Of a stretch of 64,000 nt of DNA, positions 22,144 through 30,669 are shown piece by piece. Each line of letters starts with the position of its first letter. Within the stretch, counting starts at the first letter, position 1. The notes below the pieces were generated by a model that saw nothing but the letters and a program-made list of their open reading frames with translations, did no database searches and was not told the DNA's origin. The position numbers and the translations under genes are program-made. Origin of the DNA: Promicromonospora sukumoe 327MFSha3.1 (lineage in GTDB: Bacteria; Actinomycetota; Actinomycetes; Actinomycetales; Cellulomonadaceae); the NCBI RefSeq assembly GCF_000385135.1, contig NZ_ARQM01000012.1, forward strand, positions 248,001 to 312,000, given 5' to 3'.

Positions 22144-22800
22144 TCAGCGGCGCGACACCACCGGGTGTGGCACGGTCTTGTACAGCCGCACGGAGGCCAG
22201 CAGCAGCCAGGCGAACCCGGCCACGACCGCCAGCCACAGGCCGGCCACGCCCGCGGGCCCCAGCGCGACTCCCCCGACGAACCCCACGAGGACGACCACG
22301 CCCGCGACCCGGGACCAGACGGCGGCCCGCCCCTCGCCGCGCCGGGCGAACCAGCGCCCGAGCAGCAGGGCGGCCACGCCGAGCGAGACGAACCCGACCG
22401 CGCCGAACGCCAGGTGCAGGACGCCGGACGCGCTGGGCGTCGTCGCGCCGTCCTGCCCGGGCGGGAACCCGGGCATCGGATCCGGCGGGAAGACCGCGCT
22501 CGCGATCATCGCGGCGCCGTAGACGCCCACCGCGATGCCCGCGCCCCGTGCGTGCGCCCGAGCCATGCCCACGCCCGCGACCAGGACCATCAGGCCGCTC
22601 AGCGCCAGGTTCGTGACCTGCATCCAGCCGAGCTCGCCCAGCATGAGCACGCTGAGCGGGTGTCGCGAGAAGTCGAAACCGTCCCGCGTGAGCGCCAGGA
22701 CCAGCCCGACCACCAGGTAGAACGGCCCCGCCACCACACCCCAGCCGAGCATCGACCGCGTGACCGCGGCCGCCGTGTCGAACTCCGTCTCCTGTGTCAT
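22144..22800 (-). CDS. DUF998 family membrane protein
   Basis: A 218-residue membrane protein with six hydrophobic helices. DUF998 features are the early helix with PLSVLMLGELGWMQ, the FPPDPMPGFPPG loop and the following LHLAFGAVGF helix. In the family, a Pro/Asp/Pro loop and a His in the next helix are the most conserved features. Start ATG 22798-22800 gives MTQETEFD. It stands alone, convergent with the HSP90/TPR pair. The function is unknown. It is only distantly similar to the DUF998 protein at 7690-8448. Confidence 0.82.
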   Translation of the reverse strand: MTQETEFDTAAAVTRSMLGWGVVAGPFYLVVGLVLALTRDGFDFSRHPLSVLMLGELGWMQVTNLALSGLMVLVAGVGMARAHARGAGIAVGVYGAAMIASAVFPPDPMPGFPPGQDGATTPSASGVLHLAFGAVGFVSLGVAALLLGRWFARRGEGRAAVWSRVAGVVVLVGFVGGVALGPAGVAGLWLAVVAGFAWLLLASVRLYKTVPHPVVSRR

Positions 22801-22908
22801 CTCGCCCTCCGGGACCGTCGCACCGGCGGGGTGCCGGCGTCCTGTCCAGGTAGACGACCGAGATCCGAGAACTGAGCGGCCGCGGCCCGGCCGGTTGGGA
22901 CCGGAGGT

Positions 22909-23607
22909 TCAGCCGGCCACGCCGTCGAGTGCCGCGACGTGCGCCCGCTGCGCCGCCGTGAGCTCCCGGACGATCCGGAGCCAGCAGACAAACGAGATCA
23001 GCAGGGCGACCGCGGTGACGAGCTCGTAGAAGGGCAGCATCACGGGGTCCTCACCGCGCATGGTCACCAGGGTCGCCTGGTAGCTGGCGAAGTTGCCGAT
23101 CAGCCATGTGGACCACCAGCCGGCAAGACCCGACGACCCACGGATGGTGCTCCGGCGTACGTCCCGCACCACCTGGTAGGGGAACCAGAGGGACACGACG
23201 GGGACCACCCAGCCGAGCCACACCCACACCGGACCACGCTGGTGGCGGTAGGTGGGCTTGACGGCGACCGCGAACTTCCGGGACTCGTTCAGCCACAGGC
23301 ACGAGACGATGAAGGCCGCGAGCATGACCGCGCTGAGCAGCCCCGCCACGCCGTCGTACGCCGTGAAGACGTCCATCGGGTCGGCGGCGGCGGCGTACGC
23401 CTCCACGGCCCCGAACGACAGCGCGGTCGAGAGGATCTGGACCGCCAGGAAGACCGACGACAGCACGACCACCGCGGTGGCGAGGCCCTCGGGAACCCGT
23501 AGCCTGCGCGCCTGGTTCGCGGTCGCGTAGGCGTCGTAGAGCGGCGTGGTGCTCGGTGCCGGAGAGCCCGCAGGAGGCGGGGCGTACGGGTCATAGGGCT
23601 GCGTCAT
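22909..23607 (-). CDS. DUF4328 domain membrane protein
   Basis: A 232-residue membrane protein with a Pro/Tyr-rich cytoplasmic N-terminus (YDPYAPPPAG) and about four membrane helices. The C-terminal two thirds match DUF4328: WVVPVVSLWFPYQVVRDV followed by WWSTWLIGN. Such proteins are widespread in actinobacteria and of unknown function. The ATG at 23605-23607 (MTQPYDPY) is preferred to a start 24 codons upstream that would include unlikely leader residues. It is monocistronic. Confidence 0.8.
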   Translation of the reverse strand: MTQPYDPYAPPPAGSPAPSTTPLYDAYATANQARRLRVPEGLATAVVVLSSVFLAVQILSTALSFGAVEAYAAAADPMDVFTAYDGVAGLLSAVMLAAFIVSCLWLNESRKFAVAVKPTYRHQRGPVWVWLGWVVPVVSLWFPYQVVRDVRRSTIRGSSGLAGWWSTWLIGNFASYQATLVTMRGEDPVMLPFYELVTAVALLISFVCWLRIVRELTAAQRAHVAALDGVAG

Positions 23608-23737
23608 GGATGGTGTCTTTCGTGATGCGGCTGGAAAACACCCGAACGCTAGCCCCGGGAAACCATGACGTTGAGCCAATTAGCGGGTGATCTTCGCAGA
23701 TCACGACATTCGGCCCCGCCGGGGAAGGACAAGACAA

Positions 23738-23788
23738 CGGGCGGGGTAACGCTGAGGTAGCAGTGCTACCTCAGCGTTACCCCGCCCG
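23738..23788 (-). terminator. 51-bp palindrome, terminator of the dapA-rnj operon
   Basis: Perfect 25-bp arms (23738-23762 and 23764-23788) around G23763, just 24 bases past the stop codon of RNase J. It is much longer than a normal terminator stem and has no T tract. DUF4328 transcription starts on the other side and runs away, so it serves mainly the rnj direction. Confidence 0.75.
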
Positions 23789-23811
23789 AGGGGGTGGTGC
23801 TTACCTGCCGA

Positions 23812-25497
23812 TCACGCCTCGACGACCACCGGCACGATCATCGGCTTGCGCCGCAGCCGGGTGGCTACGTAGCGACCGATGGTCCGCCGCATGATCTGCT
23901 GAAGCTGGTGTGTGTCCGTGGCCCCGCCCGCGATCGCGTTCTCCAGCGCCGCGGTGACCTCCGGCATCACCTTGTCGAACACCGAGGCGTCCTCGGCCAT
24001 ACCCCGCGCCAGCACCTGCGGGGGTGCCAGCACCTTACCCGTCGCCGTATCGATCACGGCGAAGACTGAGACGAAACCTTCCTCACCCAGGATCACGCGG
24101 TCCTTGAGCTCGGCCTCGGTGATCTCGCCGACCGAGGAACCGTCAACATACACGTAGCCGCAGGGCACGGCGCCGACCACGGAGGCCTTGCCGTCCACGA
24201 GGTCGACCACGACGCCGTCCTCGGCGAGCACCACGCGGTCGGCCGGCACGCCGGTGCGGACCGCGAGCGCCCCGTTGGCCACGAGGTGGCGCACCTCGCC
24301 GTGCACCGGCATGACGTTCTTGGGCTTGAGGATGTTGTAGCAGTACATGAGCTCGCCGGCCGAGGCGTGCCCGGAGACGTGCACCTTGGCGTTGCCGCCG
24401 TGCACGACGCGCGCGCCGAGGCGGGTGAGCCCGTTGATGATGCGGAAGACGGCGTTCTCGTTGCCCGGGATGAGCGACGACGCGAGGATCACGGTGTCGC
24501 CGTACTCGACCTGCACCTTGTGGTCGCCGTTGGCCATGCGGCTCAGCGCGGCCATGGGCTCGCCCTGCGAGCCGGTGGACATGTAGACGATCTGGTCGTC
24601 CGGCACCGAGTCGGCCTTCTTCAGGTCGATCAGCACGCCCGGCGGCACGTCGAGGTAGCCGAGGTCGGCGGCGATGCCCATGTTGCGCACCATGGAGCGC
24701 CCCACGAGGGCGACGCGCCGGCCGTGGGCGTGCGCGGCGCGCAGCACCTGCTGCACGCGGTGCACGTGGGAGGAGAACGACGCGACGATGATGCGCTTGT
24801 CCGCGTGGGCGAACACGTTGTCCAGCACCGGGCCGATCTCGGCCTCGGGCGTCACGAAGCCGGGCACCTCGGCGTTGGTGGAGTCCACCATGAAGAGGTC
24901 CACGCCCTTCTCGCCGAGGCGGGCGAAGGCGCGCAGGTCCGTGATGCGGCCGTCGAGCGGCAGCTGGTCCATCTTGAAGTCACCGGTGTGCAGCACGGTG
25001 CCGGCGGCGGTGGTGACCGCCACGGCGAGCGCGTCCGGGATGGAGTGGTTGACCGCGACGAACTCGCAGTCGAAGACGCCGAGCTTCTCGTGCTGCCCTT
25101 CCTTCACCTCGAGGGTGTAGGGCTTGATGCGGTGCTCCTTGAGCTTCGCCTCGATGAAGGCGAGCGTCAGGCGCGACCCGACCAGCGGGATGTCCTTGCG
25201 CAGGCGCAGCAGGTACGGCACGGCACCGATGTGGTCCTCGTGCCCGTGCGTCAGCACGATCGCCTCGATGTCGTCGAGACGGTCCTTGATGTAGTCGAAG
25301 TCCGGCAGGATCAGGTCCACGCCGGGCTGGTTGTCCTCGGGGAACAACACTCCGCAGTCGATGATGAGCAGCCGTCCGGCATGCTCCAGGACCGCCATGT
25401 TGCGTCCCACCTCGCCCAGGCCGCCGAGGGCGACCACACGCAGACCGCCGTCGGGCAGTGCGGGGGGCAGGGACAGTTCGGGGTGAGGATGACTCAC
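23812..25497 (-). CDS. rnj: Ribonuclease J
   Basis: A metallo-beta-lactamase fold RNase with 5'-3' exonuclease and endonuclease activity, central to rRNA processing and mRNA turnover in actinobacteria. The HxHxDH zinc motif is THGHEDH (His84, His86, Asp88, His89); the beta-CASP part carries HVSGHA and VHGEVRHL. At 561 residues it has the usual size. GTG 25495-25497 is chosen because a GGAGG ribosome site lies six bases upstream; a longer ATG-started reading has none. dapA lies 33 bases upstream on the same strand, a pairing common in actinobacteria. Confidence 0.96.
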   Translation of the reverse strand: MSHPHPELSLPPALPDGGLRVVALGGLGEVGRNMAVLEHAGRLLIIDCGVLFPEDNQPGVDLILPDFDYIKDRLDDIEAIVLTHGHEDHIGAVPYLLRLRKDIPLVGSRLTLAFIEAKLKEHRIKPYTLEVKEGQHEKLGVFDCEFVAVNHSIPDALAVAVTTAAGTVLHTGDFKMDQLPLDGRITDLRAFARLGEKGVDLFMVDSTNAEVPGFVTPEAEIGPVLDNVFAHADKRIIVASFSSHVHRVQQVLRAAHAHGRRVALVGRSMVRNMGIAADLGYLDVPPGVLIDLKKADSVPDDQIVYMSTGSQGEPMAALSRMANGDHKVQVEYGDTVILASSLIPGNENAVFRIINGLTRLGARVVHGGNAKVHVSGHASAGELMYCYNILKPKNVMPVHGEVRHLVANGALAVRTGVPADRVVLAEDGVVVDLVDGKASVVGAVPCGYVYVDGSSVGEITEAELKDRVILGEEGFVSVFAVIDTATGKVLAPPQVLARGMAEDASVFDKVMPEVTAALENAIAGGATDTHQLQQIMRRTIGRYVATRLRRKPMIVPVVVEA

Positions 25498-25530
25498 GTG
25501 GCCTCCAAGGCCTCGTTCCAACAGAAAGTT

Positions 25531-26496
25531 TCAGTGCCCGGCGGAGCTCGCCTGAGCGAGCTCGTTCACCTCGGGCTGGTGTGCGTCGCCGTCGCGCAGC
25601 AGGCCGGCCTCGGCCAGCACCGCGCGCAGGGCGGCGACCTCGTCGTCCGACGCGGCGACGTTGGGCAGACGCAGGAAGCGGTTGTCCGTGACGCCCAGCA
25701 GCTCGACCGCCGCCTTGGCCATCACGGCCTGGGCGCCTGCGCCGTTGAGCGCGTCGATGACGCCGGTCGTCGTGCGGAAGACCTCGATCGCTCCGGCGAT
25801 GTCGCCGGCGTCGAACCGGCGGACCGTCTCCGCGAAGTGGGCGCCGACCACGTGGGCCGACACGGACACGATACCCGCACCGCCGACGCTCAGGAACGGC
25901 AGGAGCAGCCCGTCGTCGCCCGAGTACCAGGCCAGGCCGGTCTCGCCGATGAGCTTGCTCGCCGCGTAGACGTCGCCGGTGGCGTCCTTGTTCGCGATGA
26001 TCCGGGGGTGCTGCGCCAGGCGCCGGTAGGTGTCGGGGGCGATGCGCACCACGGTGCGGCCCGGCACGTCGTACAGCATGACGGGCAGGTCGGTCGCGTC
26101 GGCGACGGCCACGAAGTGCTGGTACAGCCCCTCCTGGCTGGGCCGGGAGTAGTACGGGGAGACGACGAGCAGGCCGTCCGCGCCGGACTCCGCGGCCTGC
26201 TCGGCCATGCGGATCGCGTGCACGGTGTCGTTCGAGCCGGCGCCCGCCACGACCGCGGCGCGGTGGCCCACGGCCTCCACGACGGCGGCGACGAGCTCCT
26301 CCTTCTCCGGGGTGTGCGTCACCGGCGACTCGCCGGTCGTGCCGGACAGGACGATGCCGTCGTTGCCGTCGTCCACGAGCTTCTTCGCCAGCTTCACCGC
26401 TGCCTTCAGGTCCACGGCGCCGTCGGGCGTCATCGGGGTGACCATGGCAGTCAGGACCGCGCCGAACGGGCGCGCGGGATCAGTGGGAAGAACCAT
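25531..26496 (-). CDS. dapA: 4-hydroxy-tetrahydrodipicolinate synthase
   Basis: Condenses pyruvate with aspartate semialdehyde, the first committed step to lysine and diaminopimelate for peptidoglycan. It has a TIM-barrel fold with Schiff-base Lys170 (IIANKDATGD), the SGTTGE substrate loop (51-56), Tyr142 (LYDVPGRT) and the YYSRPSQEG segment. The ATG at 26494-26496 gives MVLPTDPARPFG and 321 residues, slightly long at both ends. It forms an operon with rnj. dapB is not adjacent but lies about 7 kb away at 33519, beyond a block of + strand genes. Confidence 0.95.
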   Translation of the reverse strand: MVLPTDPARPFGAVLTAMVTPMTPDGAVDLKAAVKLAKKLVDDGNDGIVLSGTTGESPVTHTPEKEELVAAVVEAVGHRAAVVAGAGSNDTVHAIRMAEQAAESGADGLLVVSPYYSRPSQEGLYQHFVAVADATDLPVMLYDVPGRTVVRIAPDTYRRLAQHPRIIANKDATGDVYAASKLIGETGLAWYSGDDGLLLPFLSVGGAGIVSVSAHVVGAHFAETVRRFDAGDIAGAIEVFRTTTGVIDALNGAGAQAVMAKAAVELLGVTDNRFLRLPNVAASDDEVAALRAVLAEAGLLRDGDAHQPEVNELAQASSAGH

Positions 26497-26500
26497 GGCC

Positions 26501-26863
26501 CTACCGTACCGTTTTCCGGCCCTGCAACGGGCTCGGGCCCGCCGACCCGCCGGGCTCCGTATCGGCCTCCACGAGCGCCTCCAGCGCCGCGACCGCGCGG
26601 GCGAGATCGTCGTTGACCAGGCGGAGCACACCGGGGGTCCGCGCCACCTCCCGCAGCCCCTCCGCGTAGGCGGCGGTCCGGGCCGGGCCGGCCGTCTCCC
26701 CGGGCGGGCCGATGATCAGCGCGCGGACCACGTCGATGTCGAGGTTCAGCGTGCCCGGCCGGCGGGCCGCCCAGGCCGCCGCGAGCGCCGACTTGCCCAC
26801 GCCGGGCAGCCCGTTGAGCAGGACCAGCCGTGGCACCTCCGCTCGCCCCTCGCTCCGGGTCAC
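26501..26863 (-). CDS. Short P-loop kinase-like protein, possibly internally deleted
   Basis: A 120-residue protein with a clear Walker A (GLPGVGKS, 18-25) and an early DIDVVRALI segment typical of AAA_33/zeta-like P-loop kinases. Relatives are usually about 170-190 residues. Here the sequence jumps from the first helical region (AYAEGLREVA) straight to what looks like the family C-terminus (PGVLRLVNDDLARAVAALEAL), so the lid and substrate region seem to be missing. It may be a remnant or a reduced kinase. GTG 26861-26863 overlaps the rraA stop codon by two bases; dapA starts four bases beyond its stop, so it sits in an rraA-kinase-dapA-rnj run. Confidence 0.6.
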   Translation of the reverse strand: MTRSEGRAEVPRLVLLNGLPGVGKSALAAAWAARRPGTLNLDIDVVRALIIGPPGETAGPARTAAYAEGLREVARTPGVLRLVNDDLARAVAALEALVEADTEPGGSAGPSPLQGRKTVR

Positions 26864-27324
26864 CGCTCGACCAGCACGCCGTCCTCGTCCGCGTGGACCA
26901 TGGCGCCCGGGCGGAACAGCACGCCGCCGATCTCGACGGGCTCGTCCAGCACGCCCGCGCCGGTCTTCGCCGACTTGCGCGGGTTGGTGCCCAGCGCCTT
27001 GACGCCGAGCGCCAGCGAGCCGATCGCCACCGAGTCACGGATCGCACCGTGGATGATCACCCCGGCCCAGCCGTTCTCGACCGCCGCGGCGGCGATGAGG
27101 TCGCCCATCAGGGCGCTGCGGAGCGAGCCGCCACCGTCGACCACCAGGACCGCGCCCTCGCCCGGCGTCTGCGTCACCGCCTTGACCAGCGCGTTGTCCT
27201 CGTGGCACCGCACGGTGCGCACCGGGCCGGAGAAGGCCCGCACCCCGCCGAAGTCGCGCAGCTGCAGGGCCAGCGAGGCCAGCGCCTCGCCGTGCTCGTC
27301 GTACAGGTCGGCCGTCGCGGTCAT
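26860..27324 (-). CDS. rraA: RraA family protein (RNase E regulator / HMG aldolase-like)
   Basis: A 154-residue trimeric RraA-type protein. In Escherichia coli RraA inhibits RNase E; related proteins are 4-hydroxy-4-methyl-2-oxoglutarate aldolases. The aldolase-type G-x20-R-D signature is present (GDLIAAAAVENGWAG to IRD), so enzyme activity is possible. It has the family features FGGVRAFSGPVRTV and VVDGGGSLRSALMGD. The ATG at 27322-27324 gives MTATADLYDEHG. It overlaps the P-loop kinase gene, leads into dapA and rnj, and is divergent from the dehydrogenase at 27415 with a 90-base shared promoter region. Proximity to rnj fits an RNA-decay role but does not prove it. Confidence 0.88.
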   Translation of the reverse strand: MTATADLYDEHGEALASLALQLRDFGGVRAFSGPVRTVRCHEDNALVKAVTQTPGEGAVLVVDGGGSLRSALMGDLIAAAAVENGWAGVIIHGAIRDSVAIGSLALGVKALGTNPRKSAKTGAGVLDEPVEIGGVLFRPGAMVHADEDGVLVER

Positions 27325-27414
27325 GTGATCCCCCGTCTCGTTGGCGTGCGCCAGACGATACTCGGTCCCGGATCCGGCACCCGACGCGCTTGCGCCGGAG
27401 TGGATACTCGGAAT

Positions 27415-28887
27415 ATGACGGCGACGACGCTCTCCCCCGCCCTCGTGGCGCACCTGCCCACCGGCCTCCTCATCGACGGGCACTGGGGCCCCGCGTCGGG
27501 CCGCGCCACGTTCGAGGTCACCGACCCCGCCACCGCCCAGCCCATCTTCGACGTCTCCGACGCCACCGCCGCCGACGCCGTCCGCGCCCTCGACGCCGCG
27601 CACGCGGCCGCCGCCGCCTGGCGCGCCGTGCCGCCGCGCGAGCGCTCCGAGCTGCTGCGCGCCGTCTTCGACCGCATCATCGCCCGCGCCGACGACGTCG
27701 CCGCGCTCATCACCGCCGAGGCCGGCAAGCCCCTGGCCGAGGCCCGCGCCGAGGTGGTCTACGGCGCCGAGTTCCTGCGCTGGTTCGCCGAGCAGGCGGT
27801 GCGCGCCGACGGCCTGGTGCGCACGGCGCCGTCGGGCGGCAACAAGCAGTACGTGAGCCGCCGGCCCGTGGGGCCGTCGCTGCTGATCACGCCCTGGAAC
27901 TTCCCGATCGCGATGGCGACCCGCAAGATCGCGCCCGCGCTCGCGGCCGGCTGCACCGTGGTGGTCAAGCCGTCCGAGCTCACCCCGATGACCACCCTGC
28001 TGGTCGCCGAGATCATCCGCTCGGAGGCCGAGTCGCGCGGCCTGCCGACGGGCATCGTCAACGTGGTCCCGACCACCCGGGCCGGCGCCGTCACCGAGCC
28101 GCTGTTCGACGACCCTCGCCTGCGCAAGGTCTCGTTCACCGGCTCCACCCACGTGGGGCAGGTGCTGCTGGCCCAGGCCTCGAAGAACGTGCTGCGCAGC
28201 TCCATGGAGCTGGGCGGCAACGCGCCCTTCGTCGTGTTCGAGGACGCCGACGTCGACGCCGCCGTGCAGGGCGCGCTGATCGCCAAGCTGCGCAACGCCG
28301 GCCAGTCCTGCGTCGCGGCCAACCGCTTCCTGGTGCACGACGCCGTCGCGCGCACCTTCGCGGACAGGTTCGCCACCGCGGTGGGCGAGCTCGTGACCGC
28401 CCCGGGCACGCAGCCCGGCGCCCAGGTGGGCCCGCTCATCAACGAGGCCGCCGTCGAGAAGGTCTCGGGCCTCGTGGACGACGCCGCGGCGCACGGCGCG
28501 CAGGTGCTCACCGGCGGCTCCCGCCTGGAGCGCCCCGGCCACTTCTTCGAGCCCACGGTGCTCACCGGGGTCAGCGGCGACGCGCGGATCGTCACCGAGG
28601 AGATCTTCGGCCCGGTCGCGCCGATCGTGGCCTTCGGGTCCGACGACGAGGCCTACGAGCTGGCCAACGGCACCCCGTTCGGCCTGGCCGCCTACGCGTA
28701 CACGACCTCGCTCGCCCGGGCCCAGCGCGCGATGGACGAGATCGAGGCCGGGATGATCGGCATCAACCGCGGCCTGGTGTCCGACGCGAGCGCGCCGTTC
28801 GGTGGCGTGAAGTCCTCCGGCCTGGGCCGCGAGGGCGCGGAGGCGGGCATGGAGGAGTACCAGGAGACGGTGTACGTGGCGCTGTAG
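27415..28887 (+). CDS. gabD: NAD(P)-dependent succinate-semialdehyde dehydrogenase
   Basis: An aldehyde dehydrogenase oxidising succinate semialdehyde to succinate in GABA or polyamine breakdown. The catalytic pair is Glu265 (MELGGNA) and Cys299 (GQSCVAANR); TPWNFPIAM and the cofactor FTGST loop are present, and the C-terminal GINRGLVSD-APFGGVKSSG region is typical of the SSADH branch rather than betaine-aldehyde dehydrogenases. Length is 490. The ATG at 27415 lies just after a GATACT-like box, suggesting a short or absent leader. No GABA transaminase is next to it, though a class III aminotransferase lies at 61817. Substrate assignment is by family. Confidence 0.88.
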   Translation: MTATTLSPALVAHLPTGLLIDGHWGPASGRATFEVTDPATAQPIFDVSDATAADAVRALDAAHAAAAAWRAVPPRERSELLRAVFDRIIARADDVAALITAEAGKPLAEARAEVVYGAEFLRWFAEQAVRADGLVRTAPSGGNKQYVSRRPVGPSLLITPWNFPIAMATRKIAPALAAGCTVVVKPSELTPMTTLLVAEIIRSEAESRGLPTGIVNVVPTTRAGAVTEPLFDDPRLRKVSFTGSTHVGQVLLAQASKNVLRSSMELGGNAPFVVFEDADVDAAVQGALIAKLRNAGQSCVAANRFLVHDAVARTFADRFATAVGELVTAPGTQPGAQVGPLINEAAVEKVSGLVDDAAAHGAQVLTGGSRLERPGHFFEPTVLTGVSGDARIVTEEIFGPVAPIVAFGSDDEAYELANGTPFGLAAYAYTTSLARAQRAMDEIEAGMIGINRGLVSDASAPFGGVKSSGLGREGAEAGMEEYQETVYVAL

Positions 28888-28901
28888 CGCGTCCGGCTCG
28901 C

Positions 28902-28930
28902 GGTCGCCGGACCGGCCCGGTGCGGCGACC
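28902..28930 (+). terminator. Possible terminator after gabD
   Basis: An 8-bp perfect stem (GGTCGCCG at 28902-28909 with CGGCGACC at 28923-28930) and a 13-base loop lie between the gabD stop and the azlC start. The stem is weak compared with the other hairpins in the window. Confidence 0.4.
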
Positions 28931-28945
28931 ACGTAGCCTCACGTC

Positions 28946-29707
28946 GTGAACGTCCTCCCCACCGACCCGGCGGCCCGGGCCGCCGTCCGCCAGGGCGTGA
29001 GCGTCTCCGTGGCCACCGGTCTGTACGGCATCTCGTTCGGCGCCCTGTCCGTGGCGGCCGGCGTCGGCCTCGGCCCGACCATGGCGCTGAGCCTGCTCAT
29101 GTTCTCCGGTGGCTCGCAGTTCGCGCTGATCGGCGTGATCGGCGCCGCGGGCACGCCGGTGGCCGCGATCGCCACCGCCACCCTGCTCGGCCTGCGCAAC
29201 ACCCTGTACGGCGCCGTGGTCTCGCCGCTGCTCCAGGTGCGCGGCTGGCGCCGGATCGCCGCCGCGCAGGTCACGATCGACGAGTCGACGGCGGTCGCCG
29301 TGGCCCAGCCCGACCCGGCGGTGTCCCGCATCGGGTTCTGGGTCACCGGGCTCGGCGTCTACGTGCTCTGGAACGCGTTCGTGCTGCTCGGCGCGCTGGC
29401 CGGCGACGCCCTGGGCGACCCGCGGGCCTGGGGGCTCGACGCCGCCGCCGCGGCCGCCTTCCTCGCCCTGGTCTGGCCCCGGCTCGCGCCGCGCCGCGCC
29501 CAGCTCGTGGCGGGCCTCGCCGTCGCGGCCACGGCCGTGCTGATCCCCTTCGTCCCGCCCGGCATCCCGGTGCTCGCCGCGGCCGCCGTGGCGATCGTCG
29601 TCGGGCTGGTGGCTCCGGCGACGGTGCCCGCCGAGGCGCCGTCCGAACCGGCCGGCGACACGCCCGCCGAGCCCGGGACCGAGAGCGACAGGGAGCCCGC
29701 CCGATGA
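28946..29707 (+). CDS. azlC: AzlC family branched-chain amino acid exporter, large subunit
   Basis: A 253-residue membrane protein, large subunit of the AzlCD-type two-component exporter for branched-chain amino acids and analogues. Family features are the re-entrant MFSGGSQFA segment near residues 50-60, LGLRNTLYG, and about six helices. The C-terminal 25 residues are an acidic, Pro/Glu-rich tail. GTG 28946 begins MNVLPTD. It overlaps azlD by four bases, so the two subunits are made together. Confidence 0.9.
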   Translation: MNVLPTDPAARAAVRQGVSVSVATGLYGISFGALSVAAGVGLGPTMALSLLMFSGGSQFALIGVIGAAGTPVAAIATATLLGLRNTLYGAVVSPLLQVRGWRRIAAAQVTIDESTAVAVAQPDPAVSRIGFWVTGLGVYVLWNAFVLLGALAGDALGDPRAWGLDAAAAAAFLALVWPRLAPRRAQLVAGLAVAATAVLIPFVPPGIPVLAAAAVAIVVGLVAPATVPAEAPSEPAGDTPAEPGTESDREPAR

Positions 29708-30024
29708 CCACCGCCGCCCTCTGGACCACCGTGCTGGTGGCCTCCCTGGCCTGCTTCGCGCTCAAGCTCGGCGGGCACCTGGTCCCGCGCTCCTGGCTCG
29801 CCTCCGAGCGCGTCTCGCGGGTCACGACGCTCGTCACGGTGGCGCTGCTCGTGTCGCTCGTCGTGGTCCAGGGCTTCGCGGACGGCCGCACCCTCGTGGT
29901 CGACGCCCGCGTCCCCGCCCTGGCCGTCGCGGCCCTCGCCCTGGCCCTGCGCGCCCCGTTCATCCTGGTGGTGGTCCTGGCGGCCGCCACCGCGGCAGGC
30001 CTCCGCGCCCTCGGCTGGGGCTGA
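29704..30024 (+). CDS. azlD: AzlD family branched-chain amino acid exporter, small subunit
   Basis: A 106-residue protein with three to four membrane helices, the small partner of AzlC. It has the family features FALKLGGHLVPRSWL near residues 20-35 and LPRAP-like LALALRAPFILVV. Start ATG 29704 overlaps the azlC stop (ATGA). The gene is complete and normal in length. Confidence 0.9.
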   Translation: MTTAALWTTVLVASLACFALKLGGHLVPRSWLASERVSRVTTLVTVALLVSLVVVQGFADGRTLVVDARVPALAVAALALALRAPFILVVVLAAATAAGLRALGWG

Positions 30025-30061
30025 CCCGACGCCGGCGGGTGAGGTGCCGCTAGGGTTGAGC

Positions 30062-30565
30062 GTGGCCCTTTTTCGCGAGACCGCCGATGTGTCCGTCCGC
30101 CCCGCCGTCGCCGGTGACGAGGCGGCGGTGACCGACGTCCAGGTCGCCGCGTGGCGCGCCACGGGCGTGCTGGGCGAGGGGGTGCTCGAGCAGCTCGACG
30201 TCCCCGCGATGCGCGAGCGCTGGGCCTCCGCGATCACGTCGCCGCCCGGACCGGGGTTCGCCGTGCTGGTGGCGCTCGCCGGCCCCAAGGTGGTCGGGTT
30301 CGCCGCGGTCTCCCCCGGCCAGGTGCTCTCGCTCGAGGTGCTGCCCGAGTCGCAGCGCGGCGGGCACGGCTCGCGCCTGCTGGCGGCCGCCGTCGATCGG
30401 CTGCGCTCCGACGGCTCCGACACCGTGACCACCTGGGCGCTGGTGGACGACACCGCCCGCGCGCAGTTCCTCGCAGCCAGCGGCCTCGGCGAGGACGGCC
30501 GCAGCCGCACTCTGGCCACCGGGGTGCGCGAGGTCGTCGAGCACCGCTGGTCCGCCCAGATCTGA
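30062..30565 (+). CDS. GNAT-family N-acetyltransferase
   Basis: A 167-residue acetyl-CoA-dependent acyltransferase. The acetyl-CoA loop is in the LEVLPESQRGGHGSRLLAAA region (about residues 96-115), followed by TTWALVDDTARAQFLAASG, the usual fourth and fifth motif area. The acceptor is unknown. Two GTG starts are possible, at 30044 and 30062. I prefer 30062 because TAGGGT lies a few bases upstream as a leaderless -10 and because VALFRETADVSVRP is the usual entry to the fold. The gene stands alone between azlD and an unknown gene. Confidence 0.82.
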   Translation: MALFRETADVSVRPAVAGDEAAVTDVQVAAWRATGVLGEGVLEQLDVPAMRERWASAITSPPGPGFAVLVALAGPKVVGFAAVSPGQVLSLEVLPESQRGGHGSRLLAAAVDRLRSDGSDTVTTWALVDDTARAQFLAASGLGEDGRSRTLATGVREVVEHRWSAQI

Positions 30566-30669
30566 CGCCGCCCCGGCGCGTGGCCGGAGCGGTCGTTGTT
30601 CGGCAGGCGAACTCAAGGTTTCACGCCCGCGTGACAGTCCCGTGACACGACCTTGCGACCATCGACTGC

